Shown here piece by piece: positions 1-10,431 of a stretch of 64,000 nucleotides of DNA. The position numbers and the translations under genes are program-made. Position 1 is the stretch's first letter. Each line of letters opens with the position of its first letter. The stretch spans positions 5,392,663 to 5,456,662 of the forward strand of contig NC_133221.1 of the NCBI RefSeq assembly GCF_040436345.1, in the 5' to 3' direction. This stretch comes from Pagrus major. Taxonomy: Eukaryota; Chordata; Actinopteri; Spariformes; Sparidae. The notes beneath the pieces were generated by a model. That model searched no databases and had not been told where the DNA came from. It saw only the letters and a program-made list of their open reading frames with translations.

Positions 1-531
1 AATATATTGATTGTGCTCAAACAGAAGCAACCCACATCAGTGTGTAAAGCAAAAAAAATGCAATAATGTCAAAGAGAAGTGAGCAACATGGGTAATATCC
101 CCCATTCAGGTTTATGTAATTTTATATCATGATACTATCCTGATACCTGTATACCGTGGTAGTATAGTACCATATTCTGGAAAATCTAGTGGGAAACTGT
201 TTATGGATTTCAAAAAATAGAAATCCATAAACTTATCTATTGAACTCCAGAACCTTACAGATCAAGGAAGAGTGCTTCATCACGATCATTCAACAGTCCT
301 GGTCATGGATTTTAACAGCTACCACATATCGTCTGCTGTCACATCATTCAATCTAACATTACCTTATGGAAAGTTATACGAGCAGAAAATAAAAACTATA
401 AAAGGTTTGTATATGTGTTAAAAAAATACATACTGTCACTAGGGTCACTCAACTGAACAAACTGCACAATTTCATTGAGTGAACACACTGTATGGCTTAA
501 GATAATTCTGTAGCATTAATATGGACTCTAC

Positions 532-555
532 CTGGTTTCTTTGTGGGGTCAACTT
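532..555 (-). CDS. Gene A short Thr/Pro/Lys stalk exon
   Basis: A 24-nt phase-1 exon between TTTTCACAG and GTAGAGT, reading VDPTKKP. It corresponds to the short Ser/Thr/Pro-type spacer exons of CD46/CD55-like proteins. The B and C copies are 36 nt and read IVIPPHPTKKP; D has lost it. Confidence 0.5.
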
Positions 556-3500
556 CTGTGAAAAGACACAAGACAAAAGGATTATGAGGACAGTATTTCT
601 GCCATCAGAGATGTGGTAAGATCACACAGAAAGATTCAGTGTGTTCTTCCAGCATTATGTGGGAAGCATAAACATGCTCGCATATGGAATATGCAATAAA
701 GTCACCGGGCTTTTCACTTCCGTTCTCAAACTTTTACCCATGAACAAAAAAATTTAATGAACATGCCAAGATATTACACAGCAGCAAGGTCTTGTCTGAA
801 AGGTATGGTAAGGTATTGAAGGGTAACCCCACCAATTTTACAAATTTAAAGTGTGTTTATATGTCTCTGGGAGTACTACCACTTTTCATCATACTGTAGG
901 CCTTTCATCACATAAATAAAAAGGGCCACTTGCAGGCGAGCAAAAAACACTACAACAGTTTTTCGAACCGTGGTGCTACAGCAACTTCCTGACTTTTAAA
1001 ACTGTATTTAACAACCTAGTGGGGCTGGACAATATGGACTTAAAATAATACTGCCATTTTCTAGGCAATATAGCAATTCACAATATATGTCTTGATATTT
1101 CTAAATCTGCTCAAAAGAACTTCGTAAATGCTGAACTGGGCCACAAGAGCAGATATCTCAATAAATAACAGATATCATTTTCAATAAATAATCCTTAGTA
1201 ATGTGGACACAATGACTGACTGGGTAAAGGTTAGTATTAGAATAAGTAGAAAACTCTGGTAAGTTCAGAATATTAAATCACTTCACTGTAATGCAGCCGT
1301 AAAAGGGTTTTTAGGGAATAAGAATTTTTGGGAATAATACTCAATAATCTAATGTCTAACAAACTGGACCTTTAAAACCAGGAAAAGACAACACCATTGC
1401 CACATTACAATATAATGATATACAAAATATTACTCTCATATCATGATAACAATATATTAATATTGCCCAGCCCTACCACATAGCAAAAGAAGGGGAAAAA
1501 ACAATGCAAATTAAGACTAAAAGGGAATCTAAAAATAGTCAAGTATAAAGGACGTGATGTGATTACGCTGATCACATGCAAGACTGTGATGACAAACATA
1601 ACAGCTAGACTTTCATCTACAGAAGTAACTTACTTTCACATCTTGGAGGTTTAGGTGACCACTGACTGTTTATCTCACATATCAAGGTAGACTGCCCGAC
1701 CATTTTAAATCCTTTTCTGCACTTGTACTCGACCACAGCCTTGTGTCCATGAGGTGGTCGAGAACCACTAATCCAATCAGCATTTAAGATGTCAAGATCT
1801 TCACATTCAACCTCTGCAGGCAAAGAAAATTTAATTTGTACATTTGTAAAAACAAAAACATAAAAAATTAAAACTTTTCCAAAGTACATGAGAGTATCAG
1901 TAACAGCTGAGATTACACTGTGAATATGTTGAGAAAGGTTGGAAAAAAATTAAAAACACTTACTAACACATGTTGGGGGAGCAGGCTGAAATGTTCCATT
2001 ATTTGAACATGATATTAACGTTGGTCCACTGAGTGTCAAACCTGCTGTACAGCTGTAGCGTACAGCTTCTCCATGGTCATAGGAGTCTTTGTGTGGAGTG
2101 AAGGTGGCATCGCTAACCAGAGGTGGCAGATCACAAGTCACCACTGCAAAATAAAAATGAGATCTATTAGAATGGAACAAGTTGCCAAAGTTTATTTAGT
2201 AATGTATTTTGTATAAACACATTGAGACTACCAACCTTCACATCTCGGCAACCTGTCCATCCACCCTTGTGCTCCACAAATGATTCGACTTTTACCAACC
2301 AATCTGTAACTAATCAAGGAAGTAAAAAAATTAAAAAACCTTTTTAACATCATACAGCAACACTGAAAACAAAGTGAGCCCTACTGAGCAATCCACTTTG
2401 ATTAGAATTAAACGTTTTTTTTCATTGGGAAACAGGTGTTTTCTACATTATAGTGTTAAAATACAGTACTCACAACTACATTTCAAAAATAATTTCTATG
2501 AACATGTACCATCACATGAATCATCTCAGTTTATTAGTTACCCATCATTGCAAGTGATCTCCATATGATCACCAAACAAATTCCCTTTAGGGTAATCAAT
2601 GTGTCCATGTTCTACATCTCCAGGACTGCCACAAGTTTTCCCTGCAAAAAAGAAAACTCTCATTAGTATTAAACTCCACCCTTTAAAATGAGTGAATACC
2701 ATTATGAACTAATGACAACAAACTGGTCACCAGATAATGTCAGTTTTCCACATTTTATGATGATAAGCTGTAATTCACAAGAGGGCTTCAAATTTGAGAA
2801 TAGAGAATAGAAAGTGCTAATATTTACTCTTGCATGTTAGCCTCACAGTACTCCAACTGCCAGCAGTACAAGTAATGGATGAGGACCCTCCATCAGAAAT
2901 GTAACCAGTATTACAGGCAAAGGCGGCTTGATCCCCACTGGCAAAAGTTTCTTTAAGGATGTATTCGTCCTTCAAATGCATGTTGGGTCCTCCAACAGGT
3001 ACGGAACAGTCTTGAGCTGTGATGAAAAATGAAGAAAGAGACAGATGAGCACCAGCAGTGAGGACAAGTGAACGTCAGACCAAACACCAGCTTGTTTATA
3101 ATAATGTGTCACAAGCCTATCTGTGTAACTCACCATGAGCAGTGATGGCAAATCCTAAACAGCTCAGTAGTAGGAAGTCAGTGACGCCCATGATGGCAAC
3201 TGGAAAGTCTGACTGAAGTCAGGGAGTTTTCTGGCAAAGACGAAAAGCAAATATACGTCAGGTGATTAGATGGTTAGTGGTTAAGATGGTTTATATTACT
3301 GACGCCTCCGCGGAACAGATTCAATTTCAGACATGCAAGTTATCCATAACAACTAGCTACCTCACTCACATCGAACTAAAACATAAATATTAGTTCAGTT
3401 TAGGATAAAATACACAAAACATACGTACGTATGTAGATAACGACAGGAATTAGGTCTGTAATGGATGTGTATTGACAGAAATGCGCTCAGGCTTGTCGTT

Positions 3501-4200
3501 TGTAGCCGACTGGAGAAAACGTTAACTACACCAAACTCCATTCAAAATCCTTTAATATTTTGCCAAATAACGTGACACTGCTTATGAAGCTAATCCTACA
3601 GAGCTACTTTACAACTTTTCCACAACAACAGTTTTGACTGACACATTCGGCATACGTTTCAAAGAACAGAAATACAAGGATGTCGATACAGCAGTGAAAT
3701 GTTAGTCCTTAAAACTAGTAGATAAGCCATGTTTCCCCTCCATCTTCCTTCGTCAAAACAAGGTGGGCGGTAACGCGTCGTGCTAACACTAATGGCGCAA
3801 GCTCAATTATAGTCAACTTTAATAAAAACGGGATCTATGCCGAAGTTATCGATAAAACTTCGGGATACTGAAACTGCGTTTACCTGTCTTCAACTCGACG
3901 TATGAATTTGCTCGTATCAAATTCACTATTCAAGTCGTGAAATCGCAACCTTAAGCTGGGTTAGCTTGGTATCGTTTAGCTAACATAGCATCGACACACG
4001 TTAAGACGGTTCCATTCGAGTGAGAGCGTTACCGCGGTTCTGTTTTCGGTTCGGTAGCACAGTTTGTCAAAGAAAAGGGTGTATTTTGAACTTACCCAGA
4101 GAAATACGAAGAGGCTGCCACAATGGCTGCCGTCACACAGTGGAAGTCAGGCTGCCTCCTTCTTCTTCTCCTCTGTTGTCTTGGCGGAAATGGGCGTGGC
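532..4200 (-). CDS. Gene A: membrane complement-regulator-like CCP protein (3' end outside window)
   Basis: Probable complement-regulatory membrane protein built of CCP/Sushi domains; in this family such domains bind C3b/C4b at the cell surface. Coding exons: signal peptide 3134-3191, CCP1 2828-3016, CCP2 split over 2542-2641 and 2236-2309, CCP3 1964-2143, CCP4 1634-1813, and a 24-nt Thr/Pro/Lys exon 532-555. All have AG/GT(AAGT-like) borders and compatible phases (phase 1 except the split CCP2). The start ATG at 3191 opens a hydrophobic leader (MGVTDFLLLSCLGFAITAH). Each CCP shows four Cys and the Trp/Pro-rich end. A non-coding first exon ends at 4096. The last CCP and membrane exon lie beyond base 1: bases 1-120 match the sequence beside that exon in genes B-D. 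Only one CCP3/CCP4 pair is present, so this is the shortest copy. No disabling change was seen. The family call is firm; the regulator function is inferred. Confidence 0.8.
1018..1476. repeat. Non-autonomous DNA element (MITE) in CCP introns
   Basis: About 450 bp, bounded by GGGGCTGGACAATATGG on the left and the inverted AATATTGCCCAGCCC on the right. The interior is rich in ATATC. This resembles the very common teleost short elements that begin GGGCTGGGCAATATGG. Copies sit at the same place in the introns between CCP3/CCP4-type pairs: about 12839-13223, 15037-15420, 16258-16700, 27461-27843, 29623-30007, 30848-31292, 48801-49259 and 50040-50422. Truncated copies are at about 9339, 12029 and 26678. 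Because all share one position, they spread with the exon pairs and not by separate insertions. Confidence 0.6.
4096..4200 (-). other. Gene A non-coding first exon / promoter-proximal region
   Basis: The minus strand shows a clean donor (CTGG then GTAAGT) at 4096/4095. The acceptor before the signal-peptide exon is at 3230/3231 (TTTGCCAG), leaving a short 5' UTR before the ATG at 3191. The same donor is conserved at 21079, 34728 and 53683. The transcription start is not visible, so the right edge is approximate. Confidence 0.55.
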
Positions 4201-7200
4201 CTCATGAACTGTGACGCATTTTTTTTCCTAAACCGAAACTGTGCCCGACTTTGAAACGTGCTGTGAGCCCGCAGTGTGAAATGTTTATATTGAAGGAAAA
4301 TGTGAGCACAAAAGGAAACAAGCTGTCTACACAAACAGTTAACAAATGTAACGTCAAAAGAGCATTTTAAGACGTTTATAGTGATTTTTGATTGCATATA
4401 CGTGGCTTATGAGGTCGTGGGCTGAGGGGCACAGGTGCCTACTAGGCCTCACTTCTTCTCACTTAGCAGCCCTCCCTAAAAAGCTCTGGGTCTATATGAT
4501 ATTTTATATGTTATGGGTCATTCTATGGAAACATTTATGTGTCCCTAGCCTTTGCAGAAAAATAACACCTAAAAAAACACTTCAATTATTTTTTTCATAT
4601 TTTCCCTCAGTCGTATAGAAGGAAAGTGCTGTATTTTGATTTCAAATGCAATAATGTATACATAACTATCAAATATATGACAGAAATGACATTTGGAAAT
4701 AAAATCCAAACAAAAGACAAATAATTATTTTTGGAATAACCACGTCATAGGTCAGAGGAAGTAAAGTGGGGGATTTTTAAGTCCACTTTCAGTTGATGTC
4801 ACTGGTATGACCTACGTTGTTAGTAGGGAACTGTAAAAAATAAATAAATAATAATAAAATAAAAAGTACACATGGATTCAATTACATGATTTAGTGAGTT
4901 TTAGATGATTGACTACATGTGGTTTGAGGCCCTGAAGCAGCCATTTTGTAAAATTCATTTTTTGTGAATTTACTGTACCCTGGTGTTACCCTCACTGGTG
5001 AATGTTATCCTTCACATTTCCCAGCAAGACTTTGTAAGCCACAACCCAGAAACAATTCCCCATCATAACATTGTAGACAAAGCATTCACAGAGTGTGATG
5101 TAATGGACCAAACCCAGGCAGAGTCAATATGAGGAAGTGATGTGCGATACGTTCTGTCTTCTTATAAGTAATGTTCCTTTTTTTTAACTATTTTTTTCTC
5201 CTTCCTTCCCCAAAACTACAAAACAACCAGATGAGAGAACCACCAAAACCTTATCTTCAAAGTTGCAACAAGGCTCTCTGATGTCTAGTTTCTGATGGGA
5301 GGGCTGTTTGATGTATTCTGTGTCCGGCCCTGCACATCTTCCTGTGGACACTTGGAATTTTTATCACCTCAATTAAGACAAGATATCTCCATGCCATAAA
5401 ACACCTCACCGCTGCTTCATTGTTTGTGCAACAGTCACACTCATGTATGTGTAAAGAAAAAGCCAACATACATGGAATCAGTACTACTGCACTGACATGA
5501 TGGAGATGTGAGCTGTAATATTTGTGGACAGGATGTGAGGGTTTGGCTTTCCGCAATGAAATTCCGGTGTGTGAAATACGCCCATGCACTCCTCCCCCGT
5601 TTCAGATTGCCCCATTGTGTGACTTGTTTACACGGAAGAATATAATGAAAAATGAATGGTCAGGCTGACTGCATTTGGTTGATTTGATAAAAGTAAGTTC
5701 ACTTTTTTAAACAAGCTAGGAAATATTCACAGAGCATCACAGAGCAACGCCTTGTTTTTACTGTATTAGTCATCTTCCCCAGCTGCCATTGTGACAGTTG
5801 TTGCCTCATTTTATTAAAATAGCTTCATTTCAGTAGGAAAATGCATAACTAAGTACTAGTACTTACTCAAGTACTGTACTTAAGTACAATTTTGATGTAC
5901 TTGTAATGGAGTATTTCCATTTATTTATTACTCATCATTTATTTGATAACTTTTTTACTTGTTACTTTGCAGATTCCATGTTGCATCAGAGTCAAAGCGG
6001 CACATTTTATTTATTAATGAGTTATTTTATCAGCAATTAGATAAAAAAAACCTACTTATTCTGATTAGAAAAATGCTGACTATAGGATCCAATAATAAAC
6101 CTGACTGATAATCAGTCAACCTCAAGAACACAACACACATGTAAATATATCAATTGTGTACTATTGATATTTGTACATTTATTTAAAGAAAATTAATTTT
6201 TATACTTAAGTACATTAAATATCAGATATTTGTACTTGTACTACCCGTATGAGTGACTTTTACTCTTACTAAAGTGATATTTTAACACAATATCTTTACA
6301 TCTACACTGTTTTGCTGTTACGCTCCAGAAATGTCCATTAGACTACGAAACTTCATCCCAGTTTCCATCGGCATGGGGGTGAGGAGACAATGACAGAATT
6401 TTGATTTTTTTTTGTTGATGAACTTTACCTTTAAGACATTGAGTGTCTTTTTAAGACTTGCTTTTATTTCCATCAAAGTGAGTAAAATAAAAAAATATGC
6501 ACAAGTCTAACCCGCTGAAAAAATCTCCATCAGTTTGATTGATTTGTAGAGACTGGTTTTCTGTGTTAGGATGGGGGATCATCATCATCATCATGATCCT
6601 GACATCAGGGTCATTGCATACCAACTCACCTAGGGCCTCCCAGTTCATGTCGTGGATTTTCTTGAAAACAATTAATGTCAAAACATCTATCAAATACACA
6701 AGACCCTACAGAATCCTATAGCTGTACTCACAGTACTATTTAAGTGATGAATTTCTCTGGTATTGTACTGTAACACCCCCACCACTAGATGTCTGTCTGC
6801 CAATTTGATCAAGGGATCATTTGCCAGGGTGAAGTCAACCAGGTGGCACTGTAATAAAAGGAAATTTTGGAGGATGTGTTCTTCATTTAAGCAAAAAAAA
6901 GGGGTGACATATTATTAATGTAACATTAACACAAATTTTTTTTAAAAAGATATTCTGAAATTCATGTACATTTTTTAACGATTCAACTTTTATTTGAATT
7001 TATGATGACAAAAATTGTAAGAAATTCAAAACAAGTATTTTGACCAGTTGTCTGAGACTTTAAGCTCCATTGCCTGACAGCAAAGTGCTACACCTGGTTA
7101 CACAAGACGCAGTCATGATAAGCAAAGACCGTGAACATATTTTATATATAATATTTATTTAAGTACATGACATTGTGTACACAGTGGTGAGTCATTGTTA

Positions 7201-8540
7201 CTGTTTTCATTGCATTTCATTCGTTGAATAAAAAAAGTGCAGCTATAAAAAGCAGTTTTCCGCCAGCCTCAAAACAATACAAAATATATAACACTATTTT
7301 TTTTTCCTCACACACTTGAGTTCAATAAATAAAGATTAGCGACGCGCAGGCAAAATGTTCAGTCATGACAGTCTATACATCTTTATGTAACATCAGACAC
7401 AATATGTGTGTCACAATACACTCGACTAGTATTTCTTCTCTTCTTCTGTTACTAAACTGAAACTGACACTCTGAAAAGAGGCATCAACAAAACAAATCAT
7501 TTGTTTGTGAGCAAAACCTGATTCTCTTAATCTGGTGAAGTCACAGGGCAGAAATGTGTCAACGTGAAACATGGCCTATTATTCACACATTAAACAGTAA
7601 GATAAGGTAGGCCCTCAATTAAGCCTTTATGAACTAAACTCATCAACAAGGCTGACATTTATGCAATACACAGGCAAACACACAAATGACAAGACACAGG
7701 ACGAGCCGCAACACTTGGCTCGTCTGCATTAAGGCATAGGGAATATATCTTATATGTTCAGGCACTATATGAGGGACTGTTTAACAGATCCCACTGTTGT
7801 CTCCCACTGTCGTCTCTGTAATCGTGAAAGCTGAATCTACAGGACTGGTTTATAAGATAGGAACCAGCTGTATTTAAGGTGAACCATACAAATATTCTCT
7901 ACTGATTATGCTTATTATAAGCCATTGGTGTAACTGATGAGCTGAGCCGTGCCCTGAGCTATAGTGCAAGTTTGAAATCAACAACAAGTTTAACATTAAA
8001 TAACCTGGCCTAACCCTCATTCCGTCATAACTACGGAATAGAAAAACTGTTGTGAAGCCGATTATCACTGAAATGAATTGTGTAGCAAATGAAAAAGTAG
8101 TTATGAGTGGTCTATCAAAGATGGACATTGCTGTCAACTCCCCAAAGGAACCACTTACAAGCATAAGCGAAGGATTGCGCTCAATTTTCTGGAGGATTAT
8201 GAATCTCAGATTGGCGTTCAGAAAAACACTCAGGAAATTTTACAGGCCTGTGCCATCACATGCACATGGACGGCACGAAAACATTCAACGAGTCCAGCGA
8301 CATTCCTCTCCTCATCTGGCTCTCGCTTTTACAGCCAATTATTTTGGGCGAACAGGATTGCCACGCTTACTACAGGAAAACAGAAGAAGCAAAGGAACAA
8401 ATTTAAAGGAGACATTTTTAGAAAAATTGTAAAAACCCATGAAAGAGCAAATAAATCTCTGAAGAGTTATAGTGAGTGAGCAGGTGAGTTAGAAGCACAA
8501 GGACAACTTGTAAGAGGGAAGAAAAGACTCTTGAACATTA
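4201..8540. other. Spacer between genes A and B
   Basis: No intact gene. From left to right it holds upstream sequence of gene A, a TACTT-rich repeat (about 5850-6290, motifs such as AAGTACTAGTACTT), the right-hand part of a short element ending GAACTTTACCTTTAA (about 6305-6435), a decayed Ig-receptor stalk exon (6512-6583) and an (ATC)n run. From about 7140 to 8630 it is nearly identical to 39000-40490 next to gene D and probably represents the 3' UTR/3' flank of the CCP gene unit on the minus strand. Confidence 0.55.
6512..6583 (-). pseudogene. Remnant of Ig-receptor stalk exon (A-B spacer)
   Basis: The minus strand reads IPHPNTENQSLQINQTDG, against IPHPNTGNQSLQINQTDG in the intact stalk exons at 58331-58484 and 55674-55827. 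The old donor (GTTAGAC) is still beside it. The upstream part of the exon has been replaced by an (ATC)n repeat and no other exon of that gene is nearby, so this is a relic. Confidence 0.7.
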
Positions 8541-8596
8541 ATGATAAATCATTCAGATACAGTACGAAAAAAATATAAAAGCTTCTGCCCACATTG

Positions 8597-8633
8597 TCAC
8601 ACATTGTTCGGGCTCATAACTGGCGACTTGTCC
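8597..8633 (-). pseudogene. Truncated copy of the terminal exon
   Basis: The minus-strand end of the 31-residue terminal exon at 40477-40572 is repeated here up to its stop codon. It is cut off at about 8633, where sequence normally found beside the last CCP exon (compare 11476) begins. The junction marks a rearrangement 3' of gene B. Confidence 0.5.
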
Positions 8634-8848
8634 AGCTACCACATATCGTCTGCTGTCACATCATTCAATCTAACATTACCTTATGGAAAGTTATACGAGC
8701 AGAAAATAAAAACTATAAAAGGTTTGTATATGTGTTAAAAAAATACATACTCTCACTAGGGTCATTCAACTGAACAAACTGCACAATTTCATTGAGTGAA
8801 CACACTGTATGGCTTAAGATAATTCTGTAGCATTAATATGAACTCTAC

Positions 8849-8890
8849 CTGGTTTCTTTGTGGGGTCAACTTTAGGTGGGATTACAATTT
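8849..8890 (-). pseudogene. Orphan stalk exon copy with broken acceptor
   Basis: This matches the short Thr/Pro/Lys exon (IVIPPKVDPTKKP, longer than either the A or B form) and keeps the GTAGAGT donor. The acceptor CACAG has become CACAA, and the copy lies downstream of gene B's membrane exon. It is part of the 8633-9465 segment duplicated from inside the gene. Confidence 0.5.
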
Positions 8891-9946
8891 TTGTGAAAAG
8901 ACACAAAACAAAAGGATTATGAGGACAGTATTACTGCCATCAGAGATGTGGTAAGATCACACAGAAAGATTCAGTGTGTTCTTCCAGCATTATGTGGGAA
9001 GCACATACATGCTCGCATATGGAATCTGCAATAAAGTCACCGGGCTTTTCACTTCAGTTCTCAAACTTTTGAAAATGAAAATGCCAAGATATAACACAGC
9101 AGCAAGGTCTTGTCTGAAAGATATGGTAAGGTATTGAAGGGTAACCCCACCAATTTTACAAATTTAAAGTGTGTTTATATGTCTCTGGGAGTACTACCAC
9201 TTTTCATCATACTGTAGGCCTTTCATCACATAAATAAAAAGGGCCACTTGCAGGCGAGCAAAAAACACTACAACAGTTTTTCGAACCGTGGTGCTACAGC
9301 AACTTCCTGACTTTTAAAACTGTATTTAACAACCTAGTGGGGCTGGACAATATGGACTTAAAATAATACTGCCATTTACTGCCAACAATATGTCTTGATA
9401 TTTCTAAATCTGCTCAAAAGAACTTCGTAAATGCTGAACTGGGCCACAAGATCAGATATCAGATATATAACTGTGAACACTCAAGATTCAAATTCTGTAT
9501 CAGATAAAACACAAACTACAAGTAATCCTTATACTGAGATAAAGTTTTTAAAAATGTATATGCATTCAGCCAATGTATAACTTTGTAATACCTAAATAAC
9601 TCAAAATATTCAGTGACTAAAAAAACATATTTTCAGTTTAGGCTACCAAAAGCTGATGCCTTGTTGCCAGCCTCGCAACAGCTTTTAAAAGTTAGTGTTG
9701 AGCCATGCACAGTCAGGTGACAAAGTGGCACATTCAGTCGTTCGAGCATGTTCATGTGGTGATTGCTCAATGTGTCACTTTGTTCCTTTTTGTCAACCGA
9801 AATAAAAACATGACGCCCTCAGAAGTCCTCCATAGTCTACTGTGATATCACCATGCTGTTCTTCTGAGGCCATCATCATTTAATTTGGGTCGACATTATC
9901 CATTTACATTCTTGCTCTACTTTTCAAGGATGAAGTTGTAACTTAC

Positions 9947-9991
9947 GTATTCCTATAGTTACACCCACAACTTCTAGAGGATGTACTCCGC
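9947..9991 (-). CDS. Gene B membrane-segment start exon
   Basis: A 45-nt phase-1 exon. Its first two bases complete the last Cys codon of the preceding CCP (T|GC). It then reads GVHPLEVVGVTIGI, the start of a hydrophobic segment, before GTAAGT. The rest of the helix must lie in another exon that I did not find. Confidence 0.55.
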
Positions 9992-10390
9992 CTGTTAAAA
10001 ACACAATAAGGACAGAGAACTGTGTCAAACATTGGGTTTGATAAAACCATAATGCTCATCTGCTGGTTACAGAAGCCTTGAGGTGCAAGGGAAGAAATGT
10101 TTGTTTCTAGTAATCCATTTTCTAAGCCTGATCTGAATTGTTTTCTCTCCTGTCTTTTTGACTTGAAAAAGTTTTGCCAGGATAATAATTTATGGGTTCC
10201 TTAACTTTTTTTGCAGGAAACCAAATGGGGAAAAAATTAATGTCTGACACCAAGTGGGAAAAAATGTTCATGTGTGAAACAGAGAATTTCTTTTACGGTT
10301 ACTGTTTCACACATGAAAAAAATTGTTCTCCTTAATTTCTTTTCACCAATGGAAAAAAAAAATAAGGAACATCATTTTTATTGAAAGATT

Positions 10391-10431
<41 letters not shown>

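Noticed and set aside
4092-4397. 101-codon minus-strand frame over the first exon of gene A, and its counterparts at 21075-21344 and 34724-34987
   Set aside because: It overlaps the non-coding exon and promoter, changes length between copies because of CTT/CTG repeats, and reads through the conserved splice donor.
5257-5589. 110-codon minus-strand frame in the A-B spacer
   Set aside because: The frame is broken by insertions and deletions in the equivalent spacers (22233, 36987, 54360) and shows no domain.
8052-8432. 126-codon plus-strand frame
   Set aside because: It lies in the putative 3' flank of the unit, and the copy at 39953 has different internal deletions; no coding conservation.
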